Source: CAWVSB01 sp046710535 (GTDB taxonomy: Bacteria > Pseudomonadota > Gammaproteobacteria > Pseudomonadales > CAWVSB01). From it: a stretch of 64,000 bases of DNA. The notes below the pieces were generated by a model, which saw only the letters and a program-made list of their open reading frames with translations, did not search any database and was not told the DNA's origin. This document shows, piece by piece, positions 44,279 to 52,769 of the stretch. Both the position numbers and the translations under genes were made by a program. The stretch spans positions 62,001 through 126,000 of the forward strand of contig JBKEHH010000003.1 in NCBI GenBank assembly GCA_046710535.1, written 5' to 3'. How positions within the stretch are numbered: position 1 is the stretch's first letter; every line of letters begins with the position of its first letter.

Positions 44279-45943
44279 ATGGCTCAGTTCGTTTATTCTA
44301 TGAATCGCGTGGGGAAAATCGTTCCACCCAAACGCGAAATTCTTAAAGATATATCTTTATCATTTTTCCCTGGCGCCAAAATTGGCGTTTTGGGTTTAAA
44401 TGGCTCAGGCAAGTCCACCCTGCTAAAAATCATGGCCGGTATCGACCAAGATTATCATGGCGAAGCGCGCCCAATGCCCGACATTAAAGTCGGCTATTTG
44501 GCACAGGAGCCGGAACTAGATGAAACCAAGGACGTGCGCGGAAATGTTGAAGATGGCGTGCGCGAAGCGCTAGATGCCATAGCGGAGTTAGATCAAGTAT
44601 TTACTGACTACGCTGATCCCGATGCTGACTTTGACAAGCTAGCAAAACGCCAAGGTGAGCTTGAAGACATTATACAGACATGGGATGCCCACAACTTAGA
44701 TAACACCTTGGAAGTTGCAGCTGATGCATTGCGCTTGCCACCCTGGGACGCTGAAATTAAAAATTTGTCCGGTGGTGAAAAACGCCGCGTTGCCCTGTGT
44801 CGCCTACTGATATCTAAGCCTGACATGCTTTTACTAGATGAGCCAACCAACCATTTGGATGCTGAATCAGTAGCATGGTTAGAACGCTTTTTAAAAGAAT
44901 TTGTCGGCACTGTGGTAGCTATCACCCATGACCGTTACTTTTTAGACAACGCCGCTGGTTGGATTTTAGAATTAGACCGTGGCTATGGCATTCCTTATGA
45001 AGGCAACTACACCAATTGGCTAGAGCAAAAAGAAGCCCGCCTTGAAGCCGAAGAAAAAAGTGATAGCTCGCGTAAAAAGGCTATTGCCAAAGAATTGGAA
45101 TGGGTAAGACAGAACCCCAAAGGTCGCCAAGCCAAAAGTAAAGCTCGCCTAGCGCGCTTTGATGAAATGAACAGCCAAGAATTTCAAAGCCGTAACGAGA
45201 CCAACGAAATTTATATTCCACCCGGCGAACGTCTGGGCGACAAAGTTATTGAACTGCATGACGTCGCCAAAAGCTTTGGTGACAAGGTGCTATTTGAAAA
45301 CCTAAATCTCACCGTTCCCAAAGGTGCCATTGTTGGCATTATCGGTGGTAACGGCGCGGGCAAATCAACTCTGTTCAAGCTTATAAGTGGCGCAGAGCAA
45401 CCTGACAGCGGCGAAGTAGTGATCGGCGAAACCGTTAAGGTAGCCTTTGTAGACCAAAGTCGTGAAAGCCTAGAAGACGATAAAACAGTTTGGGAAGCAG
45501 TATCTGGCGGCCAAGACAACTTGATTATCGGCAGCAAGGAAATAAATTCACGCGCCTACGTTAGCTTGTTCAACTTTAAAGGCGCTGATCAGAAAAAGCG
45601 TGTAGGCGAACTATCAGGTGGTGAACGTGGTCGGTTGCATTTAGCAAACACTCTAAAACAAGGCGCCAATGTACTATTGCTGGATGAGCCGTCAAATGAC
45701 TTAGACGTGGAAACCTTGCGCGCACTAGAGGATGCATTATTAGCCTTCCCGGGTTGCGCTATGGTTATCACTCATGATCGCTGGTTTTTAGATCGTATTG
45801 CCACCCATATTTTGGCTTACGAAGATGACGGCCATGTGGAGTTCTATGAGGGCAACTACAGCGAATACCACGATGACTTAATTGCCCGCAAAGGCAAGAA
45901 CGCTCAACCAACGCGGATTAAATACACTCGCTTAAAAAGCTAA
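44279..45943 (+). CDS. ettA: Energy-dependent translational throttle protein EttA
   Basis: EttA, a 554-residue ABC-F ATPase that binds the ribosomal E site and gates elongation by energy state. GLNGSGKST (39-47) and a second Walker A GGNGAGKST near residue 360 flank the linker ELDRGYGIPYEGNYTNWLEQK. Both LSGGE signatures (NLSGGEKRRVALC and ELSGGERGRLHLA) and LLLDEPTNHLD/LLLDEPSNDLD are visible. Length is almost that of E. coli (555). It follows the small hypothetical gene; its own strong terminator lies after it. Very high confidence. Confidence 0.97.
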   Translation: MAQFVYSMNRVGKIVPPKREILKDISLSFFPGAKIGVLGLNGSGKSTLLKIMAGIDQDYHGEARPMPDIKVGYLAQEPELDETKDVRGNVEDGVREALDAIAELDQVFTDYADPDADFDKLAKRQGELEDIIQTWDAHNLDNTLEVAADALRLPPWDAEIKNLSGGEKRRVALCRLLISKPDMLLLDEPTNHLDAESVAWLERFLKEFVGTVVAITHDRYFLDNAAGWILELDRGYGIPYEGNYTNWLEQKEARLEAEEKSDSSRKKAIAKELEWVRQNPKGRQAKSKARLARFDEMNSQEFQSRNETNEIYIPPGERLGDKVIELHDVAKSFGDKVLFENLNLTVPKGAIVGIIGGNGAGKSTLFKLISGAEQPDSGEVVIGETVKVAFVDQSRESLEDDKTVWEAVSGGQDNLIIGSKEINSRAYVSLFNFKGADQKKRVGELSGGERGRLHLANTLKQGANVLLLDEPSNDLDVETLRALEDALLAFPGCAMVITHDRWFLDRIATHILAYEDDGHVEFYEGNYSEYHDDLIARKGKNAQPTRIKYTRLKS

Positions 45944-45946
45944 ACC

Positions 45947-45975
45947 GTAAAAGCCAGCTCAGCGCTGGCTTTTAC
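45947..45975 (+). terminator. Terminator after ettA
   Basis: Perfect 12-bp stem GTAAAAGCCAGC / GCTGGCTTTTAC with a TCAGC loop; the T run is only four bases, but the stem has a GC-rich core and lies 4 bases after the ettA stop codon. Confidence 0.8.
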
Positions 45976-46063
45976 TCCACCTGTAATGAAGGTATTACTA
46001 GTATGTTGCCAGCATTCATTACGGTGTATGCTTTCTGTATTAAATAGTTACCGGTGTCATTGA

Positions 46064-46696
46064 ATGCCAATAACAACAACAGATTCAATCGAGAGCTCGT
46101 GGATTGCATGCCACGAGTGCGACCTATTACTAAACATTACTGAACTGGCGCCAAAAGAAAAAGCTAGCTGCCCGCGTTGTCAATTTACCTTGACGGTAAA
46201 CCGACGTAATATTTGTGACAAAATATTGGCTTATTCAATCGCTTCGTTGATCTTTCTGTTCATTACCTTTGGGTTTCCCTTTATTACCCTAGATACGCAA
46301 GGCCAAGAACGCACCATCACTTTACTGCAAACAATTAGCGTTTTATTTGAACAGCACTATTTCACGCTATCAGCGCTAATTACTTTTTTTGTGTTAATTG
46401 CGCCAATAGCTTTTTTACTGGGTATCATAAATGTCGTTATCTCCATTAAACAAAAAAATACCAGCTTCACTCAACGCCAGTTGTTGCGATCATTAACCAG
46501 CCTTGCACCATGGAGCATGGTGGAAATATTTATAGTAGGCTTGTTAGTCAGTTTAATAAAAATTATTTCTCTTGCCGATATAACCTTAGACCTCGCGTTT
46601 TACTCATTCGTTTTATTTAGCATGTGCCTTACCAGTACGTTTTTGCATGTAGACAAAGTACAGCTTTGGCGCTTGGTGAAAGAAAATGGAAACTAA
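46064..46696 (+). CDS. pqiA: Paraquat-inducible protein A, first half
   Basis: A 210-residue PqiA-domain membrane protein, part of the PqiABC lipid-transport system linking inner and outer membranes. N-terminal CHEC(D) near 16-19 and CPRC near 37-40 resemble a zinc ribbon. About four hydrophobic helices follow. In E. coli one PqiA protein holds two such domains; here two ORFs share the job, as in pseudomonads. It overlaps the next gene by 11 bases. The system is normally stress-responsive. Confidence 0.92.
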   Translation: MPITTTDSIESSWIACHECDLLLNITELAPKEKASCPRCQFTLTVNRRNICDKILAYSIASLIFLFITFGFPFITLDTQGQERTITLLQTISVLFEQHYFTLSALITFFVLIAPIAFLLGIINVVISIKQKNTSFTQRQLLRSLTSLAPWSMVEIFIVGLLVSLIKIISLADITLDLAFYSFVLFSMCLTSTFLHVDKVQLWRLVKENGN

Positions 46697-47309
46697 CGCT
46701 AACCCTGTTTATAACGAAGGTTCAGCGGCATCACTAGGTTTAGTAGGTTGCTATGGTTGCGCCCATGTTTTGTACAAAAAAGAAAAAACCTGCCCTTACT
46801 GCAACGCCGCGTTGCACAGCAGAAAAAATCATAGCATTCAAAAAACTTTAGCCCTACTGTTTACTGGAATTTTATTTTATATTCCGGCTAATCTATTACC
46901 CATGCTATCTACTCGTCTACTTGGCAGCGACTCTGACTCAACGATAATAGGTGGCGCTATAGAATTATGGGCGTATGGCTCTTATCCGATTGCAGCGGTA
47001 ATTTTTATTGCCAGTGTTCTAATCCCGTTAGCAAAGTTTTGTTCTATGTTGTGGCTATGCTTTAGCATTAAGCAAAACCAACAAACGTTAATGCGTACTC
47101 GAATGTTTCGAGTCAATGAATTTATCGGTCGCTGGTCAATGATTGATGTATTTGTTGTTGCCGTACTTGTAGCCATGCTACAAATGGGAAATTTAATTAC
47201 CATAATACCTGGGCCTGCAGCGGTGGCCTTTTGTGGCTCGGTGATTATGACTATGTTGGCTGCACAAAACTTTGATCCAAGACTAATTTGGGATAACTAT
47301 GAACAATAA
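46686..47309 (+). CDS. pqiA: Paraquat-inducible protein A, second half
   Basis: A 207-residue PqiA-domain protein. CYGC near 18-21 and CPYC near 33-36 form the zinc-ribbon-like head, and four hydrophobic helices follow. It complements the first PqiA gene, which it overlaps by 11 bases, and overlaps pqiB by 11 bases, indicating translational coupling across the operon. Together they would form the inner-membrane part of the Pqi tunnel. Domain identification is confident. Confidence 0.92.
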   Translation: METNANPVYNEGSAASLGLVGCYGCAHVLYKKEKTCPYCNAALHSRKNHSIQKTLALLFTGILFYIPANLLPMLSTRLLGSDSDSTIIGGAIELWAYGSYPIAAVIFIASVLIPLAKFCSMLWLCFSIKQNQQTLMRTRMFRVNEFIGRWSMIDVFVVAVLVAMLQMGNLITIIPGPAAVAFCGSVIMTMLAAQNFDPRLIWDNYEQ

Positions 47310-48894
47310 CGGACAACCTTCATCGGCAACTGTGTCAAATATTAAAGGCTTTAATGGTATTTGGTTAATACCGCTGTTGGCATTATTCATTGGCGCATGG
47401 ATGTTGTTTTATACCTGGATGCAGCAAGGCCCTGAAATCAAAATTTCCTTCGAGTCAGCGTCAGGTATCGAAGAAGGGAAAACCAAAGTTAAGGTTCGTA
47501 GTTTAGACATAGGCACCGTTACGGAAGTACATTTCAATGACGACTTTGACGGGGTAGTGGTCACCGCTCAAATGCTACCAGGTGCGGTGCCATTTTTAGT
47601 TAAGGACAGTGAGTTTTGGGTAGTACAACCGCGCATCGATTCGTCCGGAATATCAGGTTTAAGCACGCTGCTTTCTGGCGCATACATAGAGCTGGCCCCA
47701 AGTAAGGAAACAAAAAAAGAGAGTGTATTTGCCGGTCTCGCAAAGCCACCTCAAACACCTCCCGATGCACCTGGATTACATATCACTCTAAACAGCGGTG
47801 GCCGGTTTGATTTTTCGGCAGGTAATGCAGTGATCTATAAAGGCCTAAATGTTGGCCAAATAGAGGATGTGCATTTCAATACCGAGGAGCGCATTGTTTA
47901 TTACAATGTTTTTGTTCAGGCTCCTTACCATGAACTATTAACTGAAAATACAAAGTTTTGGAGTATCAGTGGTATCTCCGTAGGAGTCACTGCGGAAGGA
48001 CTTAAAGTAAAAACCGGAACACTAGGTACTATTTTTTCTGGCGGCATAGAATTTGGAGTGCCAGAGGACACACCCCTTGGTGATAAAATAACTGAACGTA
48101 CCTATTTTAAAATTTACCCAGATTATGAAGCTATTTTTAAGCAAGACGACGAACATGAAATTTCAATTGAATATATGTTGTTGTTTAAAGAATCGATAAG
48201 TGGGCTTAATCGAAAAGCGGCAGTAAAATTTCGTGGCCTTACTGTTGGTGAAGTTAACGAAGTTAATGTTGCCTACGAGCAAGCCAGAAACATTTTGGAT
48301 GAAAAGGTTGCCATCCCCGTACGCATCTCGCTATATCCACAAGCGATGGGATTAGCCGATGACGAAGACGCCAAAGCCCAAGCCATTGCTGATGTAGAAA
48401 AATGGATCTCGAAAGGCTTGTCAGCAAGTATCGAAATAGACAGCATTCTCGGTGGCACCAAGTTGGTCGAGCTCAGTTATACTGAAGACAAACGTAATGT
48501 CGCTGTTACCCAATTTCAATCACTTACCGTTATTCCTGTGGCGACTAACACCTTAGGGAAAATACTCAAAAATGCTGAGACACTAATAGTCCAAGCCACC
48601 GCTACACTTAAACGATTTGATCAAGTTGCCCAATCTGCTGACAAATTTGTCGTCGACACCACTGAAGCTAATCTCCCTGACGCAATAAAAAATACGCTTA
48701 GTGAAATTGACATTCTTGCTGGTGACTTAGCTCAGGACTCTCCACTGCAACAAGAAATCATGCAAACGTTTACCGCGCTAAACCGGGTATTATACGAGTT
48801 AGAACCACTGCTAAAACAAGTATCAGAACAACCCAACTCTTTAATTTTTGACCGCACCCTAAAAGCTGACGAACAACCGAGAGCTGCACAATGA
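47299..48894 (+). CDS. pqiB: MlaD-domain transporter PqiB
   Basis: PqiB, 531 residues (546 in E. coli), which forms a periplasmic tunnel of stacked MCE hexamers. An N-terminal membrane anchor (GIWLIPLLALFIGAWMLFYTW) is followed by three MCE repeats: IKISFESASGIEEGKTKVKV, ITLNSGGRFDFSAGNAVIYK, and IEYMLLFKESISGLNRKAAVK. A C-terminal coiled-coil closes the needle. It is coupled to pqiA upstream and overlaps pqiC by 4 bases. Lipid carriage is established for this protein. Confidence is high. Confidence 0.95.
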   Translation: MNNNGQPSSATVSNIKGFNGIWLIPLLALFIGAWMLFYTWMQQGPEIKISFESASGIEEGKTKVKVRSLDIGTVTEVHFNDDFDGVVVTAQMLPGAVPFLVKDSEFWVVQPRIDSSGISGLSTLLSGAYIELAPSKETKKESVFAGLAKPPQTPPDAPGLHITLNSGGRFDFSAGNAVIYKGLNVGQIEDVHFNTEERIVYYNVFVQAPYHELLTENTKFWSISGISVGVTAEGLKVKTGTLGTIFSGGIEFGVPEDTPLGDKITERTYFKIYPDYEAIFKQDDEHEISIEYMLLFKESISGLNRKAAVKFRGLTVGEVNEVNVAYEQARNILDEKVAIPVRISLYPQAMGLADDEDAKAQAIADVEKWISKGLSASIEIDSILGGTKLVELSYTEDKRNVAVTQFQSLTVIPVATNTLGKILKNAETLIVQATATLKRFDQVAQSADKFVVDTTEANLPDAIKNTLSEIDILAGDLAQDSPLQQEIMQTFTALNRVLYELEPLLKQVSEQPNSLIFDRTLKADEQPRAAQ

Positions 48895-49511
48895 TAAACA
48901 TTTTTAGTCGCAATATTTTTACTCGCTATATTGCCCCGCTGGCGTTTACCTTAGCTCTCGCTGGCTGCGCATCTACCGGTGTTAGTAACAATTATTATTT
49001 GCTCAACTCATCGCAGTCAGCCGATCAGCAGCAACAATCTAGCATTGATAACAGCAAACAGTTATTGGTAGAGCCGGTGGTCTTAGCTGACTTTTTAAAC
49101 CAAAAGTTTCTAGTCATGCAAAAGGGTAACCAATTGTATGTATCTGAAACCCATCAGTGGGCACAGCCACTTGCAGGCAGTATTACTCAAGCGATTGCCG
49201 AAGAACTACATGCAGACCTTAGCGACTGGAGAGTGAGTAAAAGCCGACTCAATCCAGCTGAGCGCTCGGCCTATAGCTTGCTAGTAGCAATCGACCAATT
49301 TCATCCCAATGACGAATCTCTGGTTAGCCTAAAGGGCAGCTTTCAAATACGTAACGGTAAAGAGCTAGTGCTTGAAGACCACTTTTTTATTAGCGAAGCA
49401 CTTAAGCAAGACGGTTTCAGTCAGTCAGTATCGCAACTAAGTGATCTGCTCTCGCAACTGGCTAAAAAAATATCCACCCAACTAGGCGCTATCGAAGCGC
49501 TAAGTTTTTAA
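48891..49511 (+). CDS. pqiC: PqiC-like ABC-type transport auxiliary lipoprotein
   Basis: A 206-residue lipoprotein of the PqiC/YmbA family. The lipobox LALAGC (near 21-26) directs outer-membrane anchoring, and the mature part begins ASTGVSNNYYLLNSS, a pattern shared by PqiC proteins. It occupies the last position in pqiAABC. In E. coli, PqiC contacts the PqiB needle at the outer membrane. The gene stop at 49511 abuts the radA 3' end (overlap of 4 bases at convergent ends). Confidence is good. Confidence 0.9.
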   Translation: MINIFSRNIFTRYIAPLAFTLALAGCASTGVSNNYYLLNSSQSADQQQQSSIDNSKQLLVEPVVLADFLNQKFLVMQKGNQLYVSETHQWAQPLAGSITQAIAEELHADLSDWRVSKSRLNPAERSAYSLLVAIDQFHPNDESLVSLKGSFQIRNGKELVLEDHFFISEALKQDGFSQSVSQLSDLLSQLAKKISTQLGAIEALSF

Positions 49512-50866
49512 ACGGCTTCCAAGGCCTGCGACAACTTGTCGACCCCAATTATTTCCATGCCTTTAATGGCTGCTTTTGGCACATTGGCTTTAGGCACGAT
49601 GGCGCGTTTAAAGCCATGTTTAGCCGCTTCTTTTAAACGGTCTTGCCCGCCGGGTACTGGTCTAATTTCACCAGACAAACCTACCTCACCAAATACCACC
49701 AAATCTTGCGGTAGCGCCCGATCTCTAAAGCTAGACACCATGGCTAAAATTAGCGCTAGGTCGGCCCCAGTTTCCATTACTTTTACGCCGCCAACTACGT
49801 TAACAAACACGTCTTGGTCGCCAAGCTGTAACCCGCCGTGACGATGTAAAACAGCTAGTAACATAGCCAGCCTATTTTGGTCGGCCCCCACCGCTACCCG
49901 TCGAGGATTGCCAAAACTGCTGATATCTACCAATGCCTGCAGTTCAACTAACAGCGGCCTGGTGCCTTCCCACACCACCATCACTACACTGCCCGCACTA
50001 ACTTCTGCATTGCGTGACAAAAATATTGCCGAGGGATTTTTTACTTCCTTTAAACCTTGCTCGGTCATGGCAAACACGCCGAGCTCATTGACCGCTCCGA
50101 AACGGTTTTTAGTGCCGCGCAATGTCCGGTAGCGACTATCTTCACTGCCTTCAATCATTATCGAGCAATCAACCATATGCTCTAATACTTTCGGCCCTGC
50201 CAGCGAGCCATCTTTAGTGACGTGGCCGACCAATAACAATACCGTACCGGTTTGTTTGGCAAAGCGAGTCAGCGCGGCCGCGCACTCACGCACCTGCGAC
50301 ACACTGCCAGGGGCAGATGCTACATCGCTCATATGCATAACTTGAATAGAGTCGACTACCAATAATTTAGGAGCGACCTGTTGCGCGGCAATTAGAATAC
50401 TTTGCACGTCGGTTTCAGCCAGCATTTGCAGCCTGTTGGTCGGCAGACCTAAGCGGTTAGCCCGCATGGCCACTTGCTGTAGCGACTCTTCACCGGTTAC
50501 ATATAGCGCCGACATCGTACCCGCTAAATGACACAGCGTTTGCAGCAGCAAAGTCGACTTGCCTGCGCCAGGATTACCGCCTATTAAAATAGCTGAACCG
50601 GGCACTAAGCCGCCGCCAAGCACGCGGTCAAATTCACCTGTACCGCTAGTGAAACGGGGGGCTTCGGCGACATTGATATCGTCAAGCACTTGCACCGCGC
50701 TGCGTGCTCCGGCAAAACCTGAGCGATCTGGGGTGCTTTTACTGCTAGCCCCCAGCTTTATTTCTACCATCGTATTCCAAGTTTTACACTCAGAGCACTG
50801 GCCAGACCATTTACTCGAATCAGCCCCGCAGTCGTTACAGACAAAGGCTGTGCGTTGTTTTGCCAC
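49508..50866 (-). CDS. radA: DNA repair protein RadA
   Basis: RadA (Sms), 452 residues, a branch-migration helicase in recombination. The zinc finger C10-C13-C24-C27 (CNDCG, CSEC), Walker A GGNPGAGKST (96-105), the KNRFG motif and the Lon-like C-terminal fold (QDLVVFGEVGLSGEIRPV) are all present. Start ATG 50866. It ends convergently with pqiC. Conserved near dnaB in this lineage. Very high confidence. Confidence 0.97.
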   Translation of the reverse strand: MAKQRTAFVCNDCGADSSKWSGQCSECKTWNTMVEIKLGASSKSTPDRSGFAGARSAVQVLDDINVAEAPRFTSGTGEFDRVLGGGLVPGSAILIGGNPGAGKSTLLLQTLCHLAGTMSALYVTGEESLQQVAMRANRLGLPTNRLQMLAETDVQSILIAAQQVAPKLLVVDSIQVMHMSDVASAPGSVSQVRECAAALTRFAKQTGTVLLLVGHVTKDGSLAGPKVLEHMVDCSIMIEGSEDSRYRTLRGTKNRFGAVNELGVFAMTEQGLKEVKNPSAIFLSRNAEVSAGSVVMVVWEGTRPLLVELQALVDISSFGNPRRVAVGADQNRLAMLLAVLHRHGGLQLGDQDVFVNVVGGVKVMETGADLALILAMVSSFRDRALPQDLVVFGEVGLSGEIRPVPGGQDRLKEAAKHGFKRAIVPKANVPKAAIKGMEIIGVDKLSQALEAV

Positions 50867-51011
50867 GTGTTATCCTTATAAATAAAGTCAATCAGCTTAC
50901 TTGGCAAAAATAGCCTTGCCATGTTTTTTCGTCAGATTATCGTCAAACTACTAGAACTACTAGTAGCGAGCTCGTAAAATCACTACCCATTAACCAAAAA
51001 CAATTAAAATC

Positions 51012-52169
51012 ATGCCTAGCTCGCTCATTCAAGAAAACAACATTGTGATACCGGTGTCGCTAGCCGCCACCCTAGGTCTCGAAGAGGCCACCTTATTGCA
51101 AGTGCTGGCAAGCTGCCTGCACCATGGCGACACCAATCCAAACAATGGTTATGACTGGCTAGAGATTCCCAACCCTCGCCTATTAAACCTAATGCCGTTT
51201 TGGGATTTAGGAAAAATCGACAGCGTAAGCCGCAATCTTGAAGCGCAAGGCATTATTCGGCTTAACAACGCCCAACTTAATATTGCACAGGCACTGGTAT
51301 TTGCACTCAACGAGCAAAGCGAACAAGTGTCAGAGCCTAATCCACTACCGTCATTTACCGTGCCACCAATATCTAACCAATGGAATAACACCCCGCCACC
51401 AGCAAGTAAAACTATTGGTGATAGCTGGCAGCCGGGCGAGCAAACCTTGTTAACACTTAGCAAGCATCATGGCGTTGACCGTGGCTTTGCCCTTGCTCAA
51501 GTTGACGAGTTTAAAATTTATTGGCGCGACCGCGGTGCCAGCACCTACAGCTGGGACAGCAAGTTTTTAAAACATGCGGCAATGGAGTGGCGCAAGCAGC
51601 AGGCACGACCAGCCCAAAAAGGCTTTATTCCCACCGCAATGAAGGACACAGCGCTCGATGAACACTGGATTCCCAGTGTAGATGCGATGCAGATCCTTAC
51701 TCGCAGTGGTATTTCTGTTGAATTTATCGAAGATGCCATCCCTGAATTTGTACTCTACTGGCGTGAGCGCGGTGACGAGCTTAAAACCTGGAACAGTAAA
51801 TTCATTGCCCATATTCGCAGGCAATGGGGTCGCTACGCCTTAAGTTTGCAAGCTGACACCGAACCGCAACGTATGACAGCTACTTGGCAGCCAAGTATCG
51901 ATGTCTTTGATATTATTGAAATGGCCACAATCGAGCGCGAGTTCGCCCTGCAACAAGTACCAGAATTCGTGCTATTCTGGCGCGAAAGCAACCAGATACA
52001 TACTGCGTGGAACAGCAAGTTTTTGCAGCATGTGAAACATCAGTGGGCTAGACGCCACCAATACGACCCGAGTACTTATGACCAAAAAACGCCTCAATCA
52101 GCAACTGGATCAGACCGTCGCGGGTTTGTCGAAAAACACACTGACAGCGGATGGGCAGAAGACCTCTAA
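51012..52169 (+). CDS. DnaT-like protein with three tandem ssDNA-binding-type modules
   Basis: A 385-residue protein. The N-terminal ~90 residues look like a winged helix (ISVSLAATLGLEEATLL region). Three repeats follow at about 138-197, 218-276 and 290-349, each shaped W.P......(L/I)......F.....EF..(Y/F)WR.......(W)(D/N)SKF..H....W. Examples of the core are WDSKFLKHAAMEWRK, WNSKFIAHIRRQWGR and WNSKFLQHVKHQWAR. This is the DnaT C-terminal ssDNA-binding fold, normally present once. The gene lacks a clear ribosome-binding site. It probably acts in replication restart or helicase loading with its neighbour; see findings. Confidence 0.8.
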   Translation: MPSSLIQENNIVIPVSLAATLGLEEATLLQVLASCLHHGDTNPNNGYDWLEIPNPRLLNLMPFWDLGKIDSVSRNLEAQGIIRLNNAQLNIAQALVFALNEQSEQVSEPNPLPSFTVPPISNQWNNTPPPASKTIGDSWQPGEQTLLTLSKHHGVDRGFALAQVDEFKIYWRDRGASTYSWDSKFLKHAAMEWRKQQARPAQKGFIPTAMKDTALDEHWIPSVDAMQILTRSGISVEFIEDAIPEFVLYWRERGDELKTWNSKFIAHIRRQWGRYALSLQADTEPQRMTATWQPSIDVFDIIEMATIEREFALQQVPEFVLFWRESNQIHTAWNSKFLQHVKHQWARRHQYDPSTYDQKTPQSATGSDRRGFVEKHTDSGWAEDL

Positions 52170-52743
52170 GCAGCCGGTTGAACACGATGTTATTGAGGCC
52201 ATTAACCAAATGTTTGCCGAGCTTGAATTGGTGTATCACAATCAATACAACAAGGCGTTTAACACCCCCGAAAAATTACACTATGCGAAAAAACTTTGGT
52301 ATAGCAATTTGCGCGGCTACAGCAGCGACACAATATTAGCGGCAGTTAAACGCGCCACCAAAGAATCTGAATTTTTACCGTCGGTAAGAAGCATTCTAAA
52401 ATACTGTGAAACTAGCTTAACTGAACTTGGGTTGCCCAGCCCACGGCAGGCTTATCGAGAAGCTTGCAATGCACCCAGCCCGAAACAAACCTATAACTGG
52501 AGCCACCCGGCAGTCTATTTTGCCGGCCAAGCTAGCGACTGGTTTTTTCTAGCCAACAACTCGGAATATGTAACGTTCAAAGTATTCGAAAGCAATTACC
52601 AAAACTTCTGCCAGCAGGTTAGCAGTGGTGAAGAGTTAGTTGTGCCAGTACCAACAATGATCGAGCAAAAGCCATCCCAGCCACTAGCGCGAGCTGACCA
52701 AAAGCAACATATGAAAGATATGCGTAAAGGGCTAGGAATATAG
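52078..52743 (+). CDS. Replication protein P-like helicase loader
   Basis: A 221-residue protein resembling the phage lambda P family (helicase-loading proteins). MFAELELVYHNQYNKAFNTPEKLHYAKKLWY (landmark near 45-75) and ILAAVKRATKESEFLPSVRSILKYCE carry the family pattern. It overlaps the DnaT-like gene by 92 bases in another frame, an unusually long overlap; the in-frame ATG at 52210 is a possible shorter start. The position beside dnaB and the DnaT-like protein supports a role in DnaB loading, as an old domesticated phage function. The assignment is from memory and should be checked. Confidence 0.7.
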   Translation: MTKKRLNQQLDQTVAGLSKNTLTADGQKTSKQPVEHDVIEAINQMFAELELVYHNQYNKAFNTPEKLHYAKKLWYSNLRGYSSDTILAAVKRATKESEFLPSVRSILKYCETSLTELGLPSPRQAYREACNAPSPKQTYNWSHPAVYFAGQASDWFFLANNSEYVTFKVFESNYQNFCQQVSSGEELVVPVPTMIEQKPSQPLARADQKQHMKDMRKGLGI

Positions 52744-52769
52744 TCCAGTAGAAATTCGCGACCTAATGA

